Shown: one piece after another, positions 1-6,707 of the stretch
How positions within the stretch are numbered: the stretch's first letter is position 1
Layout of the letters: the number at the start of each line of letters is the position of its first letter
NCBI GenBank assembly: GCA_036881905.1
Contig: JBAJNN010000045.1
Location: 1 to 12,003, forward strand
Reading direction: 5' to 3'
DNA from: JBAJNN01 sp036881905
GTDB lineage: Bacteria; Pseudomonadota; Alphaproteobacteria; Rhizobiales; Im1
DNA: 12,003 nt
Made by a program: the position numbers and the translations under genes
Notes under the pieces: generated by a model
Told to the model about the DNA's origin: nothing
Seen by the model: the letters and a program-made list of their open reading frames with translations, nothing else
The model's database searches: none

Positions 1-341
1 CAAAACGCCGCGATGATGGCCGGATCGCCTGGGCCAACAACGCCTATGTCCGCGCCGTGGATGGCGAGGCTCTGGAGCAGGTGGTGGGCCAGACTATGAC
101 GCTGACCGGAGAGGGCCAGGACAGCGCGGATGAAAAACCGGCAAAACGCCGCGATGATGGCCGGATCGCCTGGGCCAACAACGCCTATGTCCGCGCCGTG
201 GATGGCGAGGCTCTGGAGCAAGTGGTGGGCCAGACTATGACGCTGACCGGAGAGGGCCACGATAGCGCGGATGAAAAACCGGCAAAACGCCGCGATGATG
301 GCCAGGACGGGGCGGGGGCAAAACCGGCAAAACGCCGCGAT
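1..341 (+). repeat. In-frame 141-bp tandem repeat inside the kinase gene
   Basis: The start CAAAACGCCGCGAT recurs at 1, 142, 283 and 328. The steps are 141, 141 and 45 bp, all multiples of three. Copies 1-141 and 142-282 differ at three bases (CAG/CAA, and CAGGAC/CACGAT). The third copy is cut short, and a shortened tail repeat covers about 300-341. Each 47-residue unit carries the PAS-like core RIAWANNAYVRAV and ends in a basic linker, KPAKRRD. Because copy 1 begins at base 1, more copies may lie upstream. Confidence 0.95.
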
Positions 342-2027
342 CGCGCCATAATCGGCGGCGTCAGGACCGCCCTTGAGATCACCGAGGTCGAGACGCCGGA
401 GGGGCGCGCGGGTTTCGCCGTTGATATTTCCGCGCTGGAGGCGTGCGAAAAAGACCTTGAGCGTCACATCCGCGCCCATTCCAGCACCCTCGATCATCTG
501 ACCACGGCCATTGCCATTTTTGGTCCCGACCAACGATTGCGGTTCCATAACGCCGCCTATGCGCAATTATGGACGCTGGATTCGCGCTGGCTTTCAACCC
601 GTCCTGGCGATGGTGAGATTCTCGACCGTGTGCGCGAACAACGCCTGCTGCCCGAGCACGCCGATTACCGCGACTGGAAAACCCGTTGGCTCGACATCTA
701 CACCGCTCTCGAACCGCGCGAGGACTGGTGGTATTTGCCGGATGGGCGCACGGTGCGGGTGGTCGGCGAACCCCATCCTTTCGGCGGCGTGATTTATCTT
801 TACGAGGACGCCACCGCGCTCATCACCCTGGAAAGCCGTTATAACGAGCTGATCGGCGTGCAGCGCGAGACGCTCGATCATTTGAGCGAAGGCATTGCCC
901 TGTTCGGGGCCGATGGTCGGCTGAAACTGTTCAACCCGGCCTATGGCGCCTTATGGGCGCTCGATAAATCGTTTCTCGACGGCGAACCTCATATTGACGA
1001 TGTGATCGCCTCAAGCCGCGCCCACCTGCCCGATGACGGCGTGTGGAACAAGCTGAAATCCGCCGTGACCGCGCTCGATGACGCCCGTCGCCCGTCGCGG
1101 GCGCGCATCACGCGGCCCGATGGCAGGATCCTCGACTTCGCCCATGTGCCTCTGCCCGATGGCAATACGCTGATCACCCATGGCGACGTCACCGATTCCG
1201 CCCGCATCGAACGCGCCTTGCGCGAGCGCGCCGAGGCGCTGGAGGAAGCCGACCGGCTCAAGAGTCAATTCCTGTCCAGTATTTCTTATGAGCTGCGCAC
1301 GCCGCTGACCACGATCATCGGCTTTTCCGACAGCCTCATCCTGGGTTTGGCCGGCGAACTGGCCGGGAAACAACGCGAATATATCGGCGATATTCTCGCA
1401 GCGGCGCAGGATCTGCTCACCATTATCGATTCCATCCTCGATCTGACCACCATAGATGCCGGGGCCATGGAGCTGCTGATCGAATCTGTCGACATTGCCG
1501 GGCTGCTTCATGAAACCACACAAGCGGTGCGCGACCATCTCGACAGCCGCGCCATAGGGCTTGACATCGACATCCCCGAGGAGATTGGTCTGCTCAAAGC
1601 CGATAAACGGCGTCTTGCGCAAATCCTCTTCCATCTTCTGACCAATGCGATCGGTTACAGTCGCGACCGAGGCGTCATCCGGCTGGGGGCGAGGCGGGAG
1701 AGCGGCGAGGTTGTCATCTGGGTTGAGGACACCGGCGGGGGGATGGAACAAGATTTCGTGGCAACCGCCTTCGAGCGCTTCCATTCGCGCCCGGCGGCCT
1801 CCGGCCATCGCGGGCCGGGCCTTGGCCTGGCGCTGGTCAAGAGTCTTATCGAACTGCATGAGGGAACCGTGACATTACGCTCAAAACCCAGCAAGGGGAC
1901 GGTTGTCACCTGCCGCTTTCCCGCCGATGGGCCCGATCATCGCCGATATGACCCGCGAAACGCTGCCCTTCCGGTTTCGCGCCATAGTGCCGGAGAGTGG
2001 ACACGGCCGCGCTCCGCCGCGCGGTGA
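1..2027 (+). CDS. divL: DivL-like PAS sensor kinase homologue with Tyr in the H-box, 5' end missing
   Basis: The frame is open from the left edge (first full codon at base 3), so the true start lies outside; the GTG at 57 is an internal Val. In order there are a repeated PAS-like N-terminal piece (1-340), two PAS-type segments (about 480-820 and 860-1200, each beginning with a TLDHL helix and an IFG/LFG strand), a DHp helix (about 1200-1470) and a complete HATPase domain. The ATPase shows the N-box Asn (AAT 1644-1646), G1 box DTGGGM (from 1728), an F-box (AFERF) and a G2 box GPGLGLAL (about 1812). The H-box reads SISYELRTPL: the phosphoacceptor His is Tyr (TAT 1287-1289). In Caulobacter, DivL has this same substitution and acts as a DivK-responsive regulator of CckA rather than as an ordinary His kinase. 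The symbol is inferred from the Tyr, the PAS architecture and the tsaE neighbour. Another Tyr-type PAS kinase is possible. No membrane segment is visible in this part. Confidence 0.72.
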   Translation, partial: KRRDDGRIAWANNAYVRAVDGEALEQVVGQTMTLTGEGQDSADEKPAKRRDDGRIAWANNAYVRAVDGEALEQVVGQTMTLTGEGHDSADEKPAKRRDDGQDGAGAKPAKRRDRAIIGGVRTALEITEVETPEGRAGFAVDISALEACEKDLERHIRAHSSTLDHLTTAIAIFGPDQRLRFHNAAYAQLWTLDSRWLSTRPGDGEILDRVREQRLLPEHADYRDWKTRWLDIYTALEPREDWWYLPDGRTVRVVGEPHPFGGVIYLYEDATALITLESRYNELIGVQRETLDHLSEGIALFGADGRLKLFNPAYGALWALDKSFLDGEPHIDDVIASSRAHLPDDGVWNKLKSAVTALDDARRPSRARITRPDGRILDFAHVPLPDGNTLITHGDVTDSARIERALRERAEALEEADRLKSQFLSSISYELRTPLTTIIGFSDSLILGLAGELAGKQREYIGDILAAAQDLLTIIDSILDLTTIDAGAMELLIESVDIAGLLHETTQAVRDHLDSRAIGLDIDIPEEIGLLKADKRRLAQILFHLLTNAIGYSRDRGVIRLGARRESGEVVIWVEDTGGGMEQDFVATAFERFHSRPAASGHRGPGLGLALVKSLIELHEGTVTLRSKPSKGTVVTCRFPADGPDHRRYDPRNAALPVSRHSAGEWTRPRSAAR

Positions 2028-2590
2028 TGGCGATGCCTCAAGACCGATTGACGGCGAGTGTGCCTGGTCGAAGCCCTGAGAGAGATCCGGCAAGGCGAAC
2101 ACTTCTCCTTGCCGATGCCGGCGCGAGCGAAGCTCTGGCCCGAACGCTCGCCCCCTTCGTGCGCCATGGCGACATGATTTGCCTTAACGGCGCTTTGGGC
2201 GTCGGTAAAACCACGTTCGCCCGCGCCCTGATCCGCGCCCTTGCCGAAGATGAGGGTCTGGAGGCGCCAAGCCCGAGTTTCACCCTGGTGCAAACTTATG
2301 CCACGCCGCGGGTGACGGTTTATCATGTCGATCTCTATCGGCTCGACGATTTCGCCGCAACCGTCGAGCTTGGGATCGAGGAGATGCTGGATGATGGCGT
2401 GGTCATCGTGGAATGGCCCGATCGCCTGGGGACGCATCTGCCCTCTGCTCGTCTTGAGCTGGCGATTGAAGAGACTGCGTCTTTGCGTGATGACCGCCAT
2501 GTGACCCTGTGCGGTTACCGGCGTTGGGCCGGGGTTGTGGGGGGCATGGCCGGTGGTGACGGCCCTGCCGGCGGCCAGGAGAGAGCCTGA
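2027..2590 (+). CDS. tsaE: tRNA threonylcarbamoyladenosine biosynthesis ATPase TsaE
   Basis: TsaE is the ATPase partner of TsaB-TsaD in making t6A at position 37 of ANN-decoding tRNAs. The 187-residue product has a Walker A motif GALGVGKT at residues 55-62, the family segment SPSFTLVQTY, then VYHVDLYRL and LGIEEMLDDGVVIVEWPDRL, which are typical TsaE landmarks. I chose ATG 2027 because it overlaps the upstream kinase stop as TGATG, which implies translational coupling. A GTG at 1997 would add ten residues, and ATG 2033 is also possible. The protein is slightly longer than the usual 150-165 residues: an N-terminal extension of about 24 residues and a Gly/Ala-rich tail (GGDGPAGGQERA). The stop codon TGA (2588-2590) lies within the first bases of a dispersed repeat unit, so the extreme C-terminus may have been set by repeat insertion. 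The same 3' end is copied at 3062-3268. Confidence 0.95.
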   Translation: MAMPQDRLTASVPGRSPERDPARRTLLLADAGASEALARTLAPFVRHGDMICLNGALGVGKTTFARALIRALAEDEGLEAPSPSFTLVQTYATPRVTVYHVDLYRLDDFAATVELGIEEMLDDGVVIVEWPDRLGTHLPSARLELAIEETASLRDDRHVTLCGYRRWAGVVGGMAGGDGPAGGQERA

Positions 2591-2690
2591 TCCGAGCCGG
2601 AGCGAGAGCTGCGGACGACCAAGATTATGCGGCTGTAAGGATGTGCATAATCCGAGCCACAAGCGAAGCGAGGGTGGATCAAGATTATGC
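2588..2690 (+). repeat. Repeat units R1 (type alpha) and R2 (type beta)
   Basis: R1 covers 2588-2630 and R2 2646-2690. Both run from TGATCC or CATAATCC to GATTATGC and share the core ATCCGAGCC. Type alpha then has GAGAGCTGCGGACGACCAAG; type beta has AAGCGAGGGTGGATCAAG. R2 has CATAATC at its left end and GATTATG at its right end, a 7-bp inverted repeat. R1 begins at the tsaE stop codon. The linker between them is GGCTGTAAGGATGTG. Confidence 0.9.
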
Positions 2691-2904
2691 GGCCGGGATA
2701 AACAGGGGCCGTGTGGCTGAATGGTCCGAGGCGATGGCGCGCGCGCGCCCCGTGACCCTGAAAGCGCGGTTGCCTGGGGGCGTTTTAAGACCGGCTTGAT
2801 GGCGACGGCGTTGTGGTGATGCGCGCGGGTCACCGCCGGGGTGGCGGCGGGTTTCCCGTCCATGCCGCCGGTGGCGTCGAACGTCATGGGTTGCGTGCCC
2901 AGAG
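2691..2904 (+). repeat. Module S1, ~210-bp dispersed sequence
   Basis: This unique-looking stretch between R2 and R3 has a second copy at 11460-11670 with roughly 90% or better identity by eye. It starts GGCCGGGATAAACAGGGGCC and ends near ATGGGTTGCGTGCCCAGAG. It differs from S2 by scattered substitutions and short indels, including a longer GC dinucleotide run at about 2747-2757. No family is recognised, and the indels shift every frame, so it does not look like a conserved protein gene. Confidence 0.88.
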
Positions 2905-3060
2905 CATAATCCGAGCCGGAGCGCAAGCGAGGGTGGATCAGGATTATGCGGCTATAAGGATGTGCATAATCCGAGCCGGAGCGAGAGCTGCGGACGACCA
3001 AGATTATGCGGCTATAGGAAGAGCCTGATCCGGGCTTGCCAAGCGAGGGCCACGGATCGG
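2905..3060 (+). repeat. Repeat units R3 (beta), R4 (alpha) and degenerate R5
   Basis: R3 is 2905-2949, with 8-bp inverted ends CATAATCC/GGATTATG. R4 is 2965-3009, with 7-bp inverted ends CATAATC/GATTATG. R5 is 3026-3060, a diverged unit lacking the GATTATGC end; instead it has GATCCG (3027-3032) facing CGGATC (3053-3058) and an inner GCTTG/CAAGC pair. R5 directly abuts the copied tsaE tail. Confidence 0.87.
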
Positions 3061-3061
3061 C

Positions 3062-3268
3062 GAGATGCTGGATGATGGCGTGGTCATCGTGGAATGGCCC
3101 GATCGCCTGGGGACGCATCTGCCCTCTGCTCGTCTTGAGCTGGCGATTGAAGAGACCGCGTCTTTGCGTGATGACCGCCATGTGACCCTGTGCGGTTACC
3201 GGCGTTGGGCCGGGGTTGTGGGGGGCATGGCCGGTGGTGACGGCCCTGCCGGCGGCCAGGAGAGAGCA
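3062..3268 (+). pseudogene. Duplicated 3' end of tsaE (no ATPase core)
   Basis: The segment copies 2381-2587 at a constant offset of 681 bp. I see one difference, a silent ACT to ACC change (2475 versus 3156). It starts at the GAGATGCTGG of the IEEMLDDG motif, so it lacks the Walker A loop and cannot be a working TsaE. An ATG at 3065 opens a 183-codon frame ending at 3616. That frame reads through the copied tail, then through repeat units R6-R8 and the AGAGC palindrome, and overlaps the start of addB. Because the repeat replaces the original stop (GAGAGCATCATCC instead of GAGAGCCTGATCC), the fragment runs on into repeat sequence. No ribosome-binding site is evident. I treat it as a duplication relic, but a chimeric peptide cannot be excluded. 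Confidence 0.93.
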
Positions 3269-3429
3269 TCATCCGAGCCACAAGCGAGAGCTGCGGACGA
3301 CCAAGATTATGCGGGCAAGAGAGAGCCTCATCCGAGCCGGAGCGCAAGCGAGGGTGGATCAAGATTATGCGGCTGTAAGGAGAGCCTGATCCGAGCCGGA
3401 GCGAGAGCTGCGGACGACCAAGATTATGC
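3269..3429 (+). repeat. Repeat units R6 (alpha), R7 (beta) and R8 (alpha)
   Basis: R6 is 3269-3312 and follows the tsaE copy exactly as R1 follows the original. R7 is 3328-3370 and R8 is 3388-3429. The alpha-beta-alpha order and 15-17-bp linkers match the other groups. R6 and R7 begin TCATCC where most units have TGATCC or TAATCC. R8 runs into an A-rich linker (CATAAAACAAAAAACC) instead of the usual GCGGC. Confidence 0.9.
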
Positions 3430-3446
3430 TCATAAAACAAAAAACC

Positions 3447-3488
3447 AGAGCGGGTTGCGTGATTCCATTGCCCCGGAAAATGCTCTAG
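3447..3488 (+). repeat. AGAGC palindromic element closing island A
   Basis: AGAGC at 3447-3451 faces GCTCT at 3482-3486 and is followed by AG, giving an intact CTAG at the right edge (3485-3488). The interior holds GCGTGATTCCATTG. The A-rich linker plus this element recurs in diverged form at the right end of island B (11773-11831). Confidence 0.75.
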
Positions 3489-3497
3489 GGTGCGTCG

Positions 3498-6400
3498 ATG
3501 AGCATCGAAGACAAACACGGGCGAGGCGACTGGCGCCAACCCCCCTTCTTGAGCTTTCAGAGGCCCCCGGTGTTATATCGGGGGGCTTTTCATGGCGAGA
3601 AGGCGCAAGCGAGTGACGGTGCGCGGACGTCTCCTCGGGTCTTGACCATACCGCCGGGGGTGGCTTTTCTCGATTGTCTGGTCGAGGCCATCATGTCGGG
3701 GCGGCTGGCCTGGCCCGACGGCTTGGCGCCGGGACCGCTCGATCTTGCCCGCCATACCATCCTGGTGCCGACCCGTCGCGCGGCGCGGGCGCTGGCGCAA
3801 CGGTTTATCGACCATGGCCATGCCCGCTGTACGCTTCTGCCCCGCATTCGGCCGCTGGGCGATGTCGATGAGGACGAGGCGATCCTCGATGCCGATGAGG
3901 CCATCGCCGATGCTTTCGACCTGCCGGTCGCCATCACGCCCCTCGATCGTCTGTTGCTGCTGGCCGACCTGGCGCGCGACTGGGCGGGTGACAATCGCGA
4001 TTGCCCGCTCGGTCGCGCTCTCAACGCCAATCCGACGCAGCCGATCATGCTGGCCCGCTCGCTGGCCCGCCTGATCGATCTGTTGGACAATGAGGGTTTG
4101 CCGCTCTCCGCTCTCGATGCGCTGGCCGATGGCGATTATCCCCAACATCGCCGGGTCATTCTCGATTTCCTGATGCTGATTCGCCGTCAATTGCCCGAGC
4201 TCATGGTGATGCGCGGGGTTGTCGGACCAGCCGAGAGACGCAACCTTCTGTTGCAAATCGAAGCCGAAAGACTGCGCGCCAACCCGCCGGACGCCCCGGT
4301 GATCGCCGCCGGTTCGACCGGTTCGCTGCCCGCGACCGCGCGGCTGCTTGCCGTCATTGCCGGGCTGGAGCGTGGCGCGGTGGTGCTGCCCGGCCTCGAC
4401 CAGCATCTCGATAAGGCCGGATGGGCGCAATTGCCCCCCTCTCACCCGCAATATGGCCTTAAAAGGCTGCTCGAAACCCTCCGGATCGGGCGCGAGGAGG
4501 TGCGGGTTCTCGGGCGCGAGCGCGCGGGCGCTGAGCGCGCCGCGCTCATGAGCGAGGTCATGCGCCCCTGTGAGACCACGCCCTTATGGGCCAAGACCAT
4601 ACCGAAGCTCGATACCGCGATGCTTAAGCGCTGTCTCGACGGGATGCGGACCATCGAGGCCCCGACCGCGCGCGAGGAAGCCCTCGCTATTGCCATGATC
4701 ATGCGCCGCGCGGTTGAGGACCCCCGGAAAACGGCGGCGCTGGTCACGCCGAACCGCCGACTTGCCCGCTTCGTCGCCGCCGAATTCAAGCGTTGGGACA
4801 TTGACGTTGACGACAGCGCCGGCATTCCGCTAAGCCAGACGCCGCGCGGCGGGTTTGTTCTTCATCTGCTCGATGTCTGGATCAGCGACTTTGCTCCGGT
4901 GGCGCTTTTAGCGTTCCTCAAGGCGCCCTTGTGCACTCTAGGCTTTACCCGCGCACAATTGCGCGAAAGCGCCCGCGCGCTGGAACTGGCCTTATTGCGC
5001 GGCGCGCGCCCGCCACCCGGTCTCGCCGGTCTTGCCCGCGCCCGTTCGGCCACGGCCCGGGCGCTGGAAGACGGGATGCTTGTCCCCTCTCGCGCGCTGA
5101 AACACTTCACCGAGCGCGACTGGAGCATGATTGATGAGCTGTTGTCGCGGCTTGAGACGATTTTCGCGCCTTTTGCCGGGATGGACGATAATCGGGATAT
5201 CGGCCTTGGCGATTTGATCGTCGCCCACATCGCCATCGCCGAAGCCGCCGCCGACGATGGCACAGACGCCAACCCCCTATGGCGCGGCGATGAGGGCAGG
5301 ACTCTAGGCGGGTTTCTCTCCGGTCTCATGGCGGCCGGCAAGGCGACCGGCCGGCAAGCCGGCGGTTTCAGCGTCAAGGCCTATGGCACCGCCTTGCGGG
5401 TCCTGATGAAGGACTGTCCGGTTCGCACAGCCTATTCTCCCCATCCCCGCCTGGCCATTTACGGGTTGCTCGAAGCCAGGCTGATCGGCGCCGACACCAT
5501 GATTTTGGGCGGTCTCAACGAAACGCTGTGGCCTTCCGTGGGCGAGGACGACCCCTGGCTCAACCGGCCGATGCGCGCCGAGATCGGCCTGCCGTCACCT
5601 GAGCGGCTGATCGGGCTTGCCGCCCATGATTTCGTGCAGGCCGCTTGCGCGCGCGAGGTTTATCTCACCTGGTCGCGCAGGATCGACGGCGCGCTCGCCG
5701 TTCCCTCGCGCTTTATCTTACGCCTCAAGGCCGTTGCCGAGGCCGCGGGGATGGACCACGCGCTAAAGCCCGATCGAGCCTGGCTCGACTGGGCCTGCGC
5801 CCTCGATATGCCGAAGTCACGGGCCGAGCTTGCCCCCCCGCGCCCGGCTCCGCCGGTCAGCGCGCGGCCAAGACGGCTTTCCCTAACCCGTATCGAAGAG
5901 TGGATTCGCGACCCTTACGCCATCTTCGCGCGATATATTTTGGGCCTTGTCCCCCTCGATCCCATCGACACGCCGCCCGGCGCGCGCGAACGCGGCATAC
6001 TGATCCATGACGCCTTGCGGCGTTTCATCGAGCGTTACCCGCAAACCCTGCCCCCCGACGGGTTCGCCGCTCTTATCGAGGTCGGACGGGAGGTCTTTGC
6101 GCCATGGCGCGATGATGCCGATGTGCAGGGGTTCTGGTGGCCGCAGTTCCAGCGTATGGCGCGGTGGTTCATCGATGAGGAGAAACAATTGCGCAAGGGC
6201 CTTGCCCGCTCATGGGTCGAACAAGAAGGCCGCCTGGTTTTCGAGGCGCCGGGGGGGCCGTTCCGTCTGACCGGGCGGGCCGACCGTATCGACCGCCTGA
6301 ATGACGGAACCGCGCGGGTGATCGACTACAAGACCGGTGTCGCGCCCTCCGCCCCTCAGGTCGAAGCCGGATTGAGCCCGCAACTCCCCCTGGAGGCGGC

Positions 6401-6707
6401 CATGCTGCGCCGCGGCGCGTTTGCCGATATCGGGCCCCTCAAGGCCGGTGAACTTGCCTATATCCGCCTGACCGGCGGGCAAGTGGCGGGCGAGGTTCGG
6501 CGTTTGAAAATCAAGGATATATCCGCTCTCGCCGAGACCACCTTCGACCGATTGCGGCGGCTGGTCGCGCGCTATGACGATCCGGGGCAACCCTATAGTC
6601 CTCGCGCTGTCGTCGAGAGGGAGGAGGAGGCCCGCGATTACGATCATTTCTCGCGCTTTCCTGAATGGTCCGGCCATCGCCCCAAGGGCGGGGATGGTGT
6701 TTCATGA
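3498..6707 (+). CDS. addB: Double-strand break repair protein AddB
   Basis: AddB pairs with AddA to form the helicase-nuclease that resects DNA double-strand ends for RecA loading, the RecBCD counterpart in alphaproteobacteria. The product shows VLTIPPG near the N-terminus, a helicase-like segment ILVPTRRAARAL, the central MILGGLNETLWPS typical of AddB, and a C-terminal PD-(D/E)XK nuclease. Nuclease landmarks are His837 in GILIHDALRRF, GRADRID at about 926-932, and Asp943/Lys945 in VIDYKTG, followed by QLPLE. I see no Cys cluster near the C-terminus, unlike Bacillus AddB with its iron-sulphur cluster. Residues are counted from ATG 3498, which gives 1069 aa, but the start is uncertain. The first 48 codons cross a terminator and look non-homologous; TTG 3642 would give 1021 aa, nearer family length, and GTG 3570 has an AGAGG 6 nt upstream. 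The stop overlaps addA by ATGA. Confidence 0.94.
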   Translation: MSIEDKHGRGDWRQPPFLSFQRPPVLYRGAFHGEKAQASDGARTSPRVLTIPPGVAFLDCLVEAIMSGRLAWPDGLAPGPLDLARHTILVPTRRAARALAQRFIDHGHARCTLLPRIRPLGDVDEDEAILDADEAIADAFDLPVAITPLDRLLLLADLARDWAGDNRDCPLGRALNANPTQPIMLARSLARLIDLLDNEGLPLSALDALADGDYPQHRRVILDFLMLIRRQLPELMVMRGVVGPAERRNLLLQIEAERLRANPPDAPVIAAGSTGSLPATARLLAVIAGLERGAVVLPGLDQHLDKAGWAQLPPSHPQYGLKRLLETLRIGREEVRVLGRERAGAERAALMSEVMRPCETTPLWAKTIPKLDTAMLKRCLDGMRTIEAPTAREEALAIAMIMRRAVEDPRKTAALVTPNRRLARFVAAEFKRWDIDVDDSAGIPLSQTPRGGFVLHLLDVWISDFAPVALLAFLKAPLCTLGFTRAQLRESARALELALLRGARPPPGLAGLARARSATARALEDGMLVPSRALKHFTERDWSMIDELLSRLETIFAPFAGMDDNRDIGLGDLIVAHIAIAEAAADDGTDANPLWRGDEGRTLGGFLSGLMAAGKATGRQAGGFSVKAYGTALRVLMKDCPVRTAYSPHPRLAIYGLLEARLIGADTMILGGLNETLWPSVGEDDPWLNRPMRAEIGLPSPERLIGLAAHDFVQAACAREVYLTWSRRIDGALAVPSRFILRLKAVAEAAGMDHALKPDRAWLDWACALDMPKSRAELAPPRPAPPVSARPRRLSLTRIEEWIRDPYAIFARYILGLVPLDPIDTPPGARERGILIHDALRRFIERYPQTLPPDGFAALIEVGREVFAPWRDDADVQGFWWPQFQRMARWFIDEEKQLRKGLARSWVEQEGRLVFEAPGGPFRLTGRADRIDRLNDGTARVIDYKTGVAPSAPQVEAGLSPQLPLEAAMLRRGAFADIGPLKAGELAYIRLTGGQVAGEVRRLKIKDISALAETTFDRLRRLVARYDDPGQPYSPRAVVEREEEARDYDHFSRFPEWSGHRPKGGDGVS
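3561..3590 (+). terminator. Rho-independent terminator
   Basis: AGGCCCCCG (3561-3569) pairs with CGGGGGGCT (3579-3587) around a 9-nt AT-rich loop, with one G-G mismatch, and four T residues follow (3587-3590). The hairpin lies inside the longest addB frame. It therefore either ends transcripts arriving from tsaE and the repeat island or attenuates addB, and it argues for an addB start downstream of 3590. Confidence 0.75.

Noticed and set aside
2746..2758. GC dinucleotide run as a functional microsatellite
   Set aside because: It is only a few units long and explained by slippage relative to S2; no gene frame depends on it.
2708..2790. tRNA-like stretch in module S (GTGTGGCTGAATGGTCCGAGGC resembles a Ser/Leu tRNA D-arm)
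   Set aside because: There is no pairing acceptor stem, no GTTCGAATCC-type T-arm and no CCA end; S2 carries a 4-base deletion in the same stretch.
1937..3181. Long minus-strand frame (414 codons)
   Set aside because: It is antisense to tsaE and crosses the repeats; its peptide repeats (such as PHNLGRPQLSL) simply reflect repeat DNA, and no domain is recognisable.
2588..3429. CRISPR-like array
   Set aside because: The units are imperfect and of two types, the linkers are only about 15-17 bp and related to each other, and no cas gene is present.
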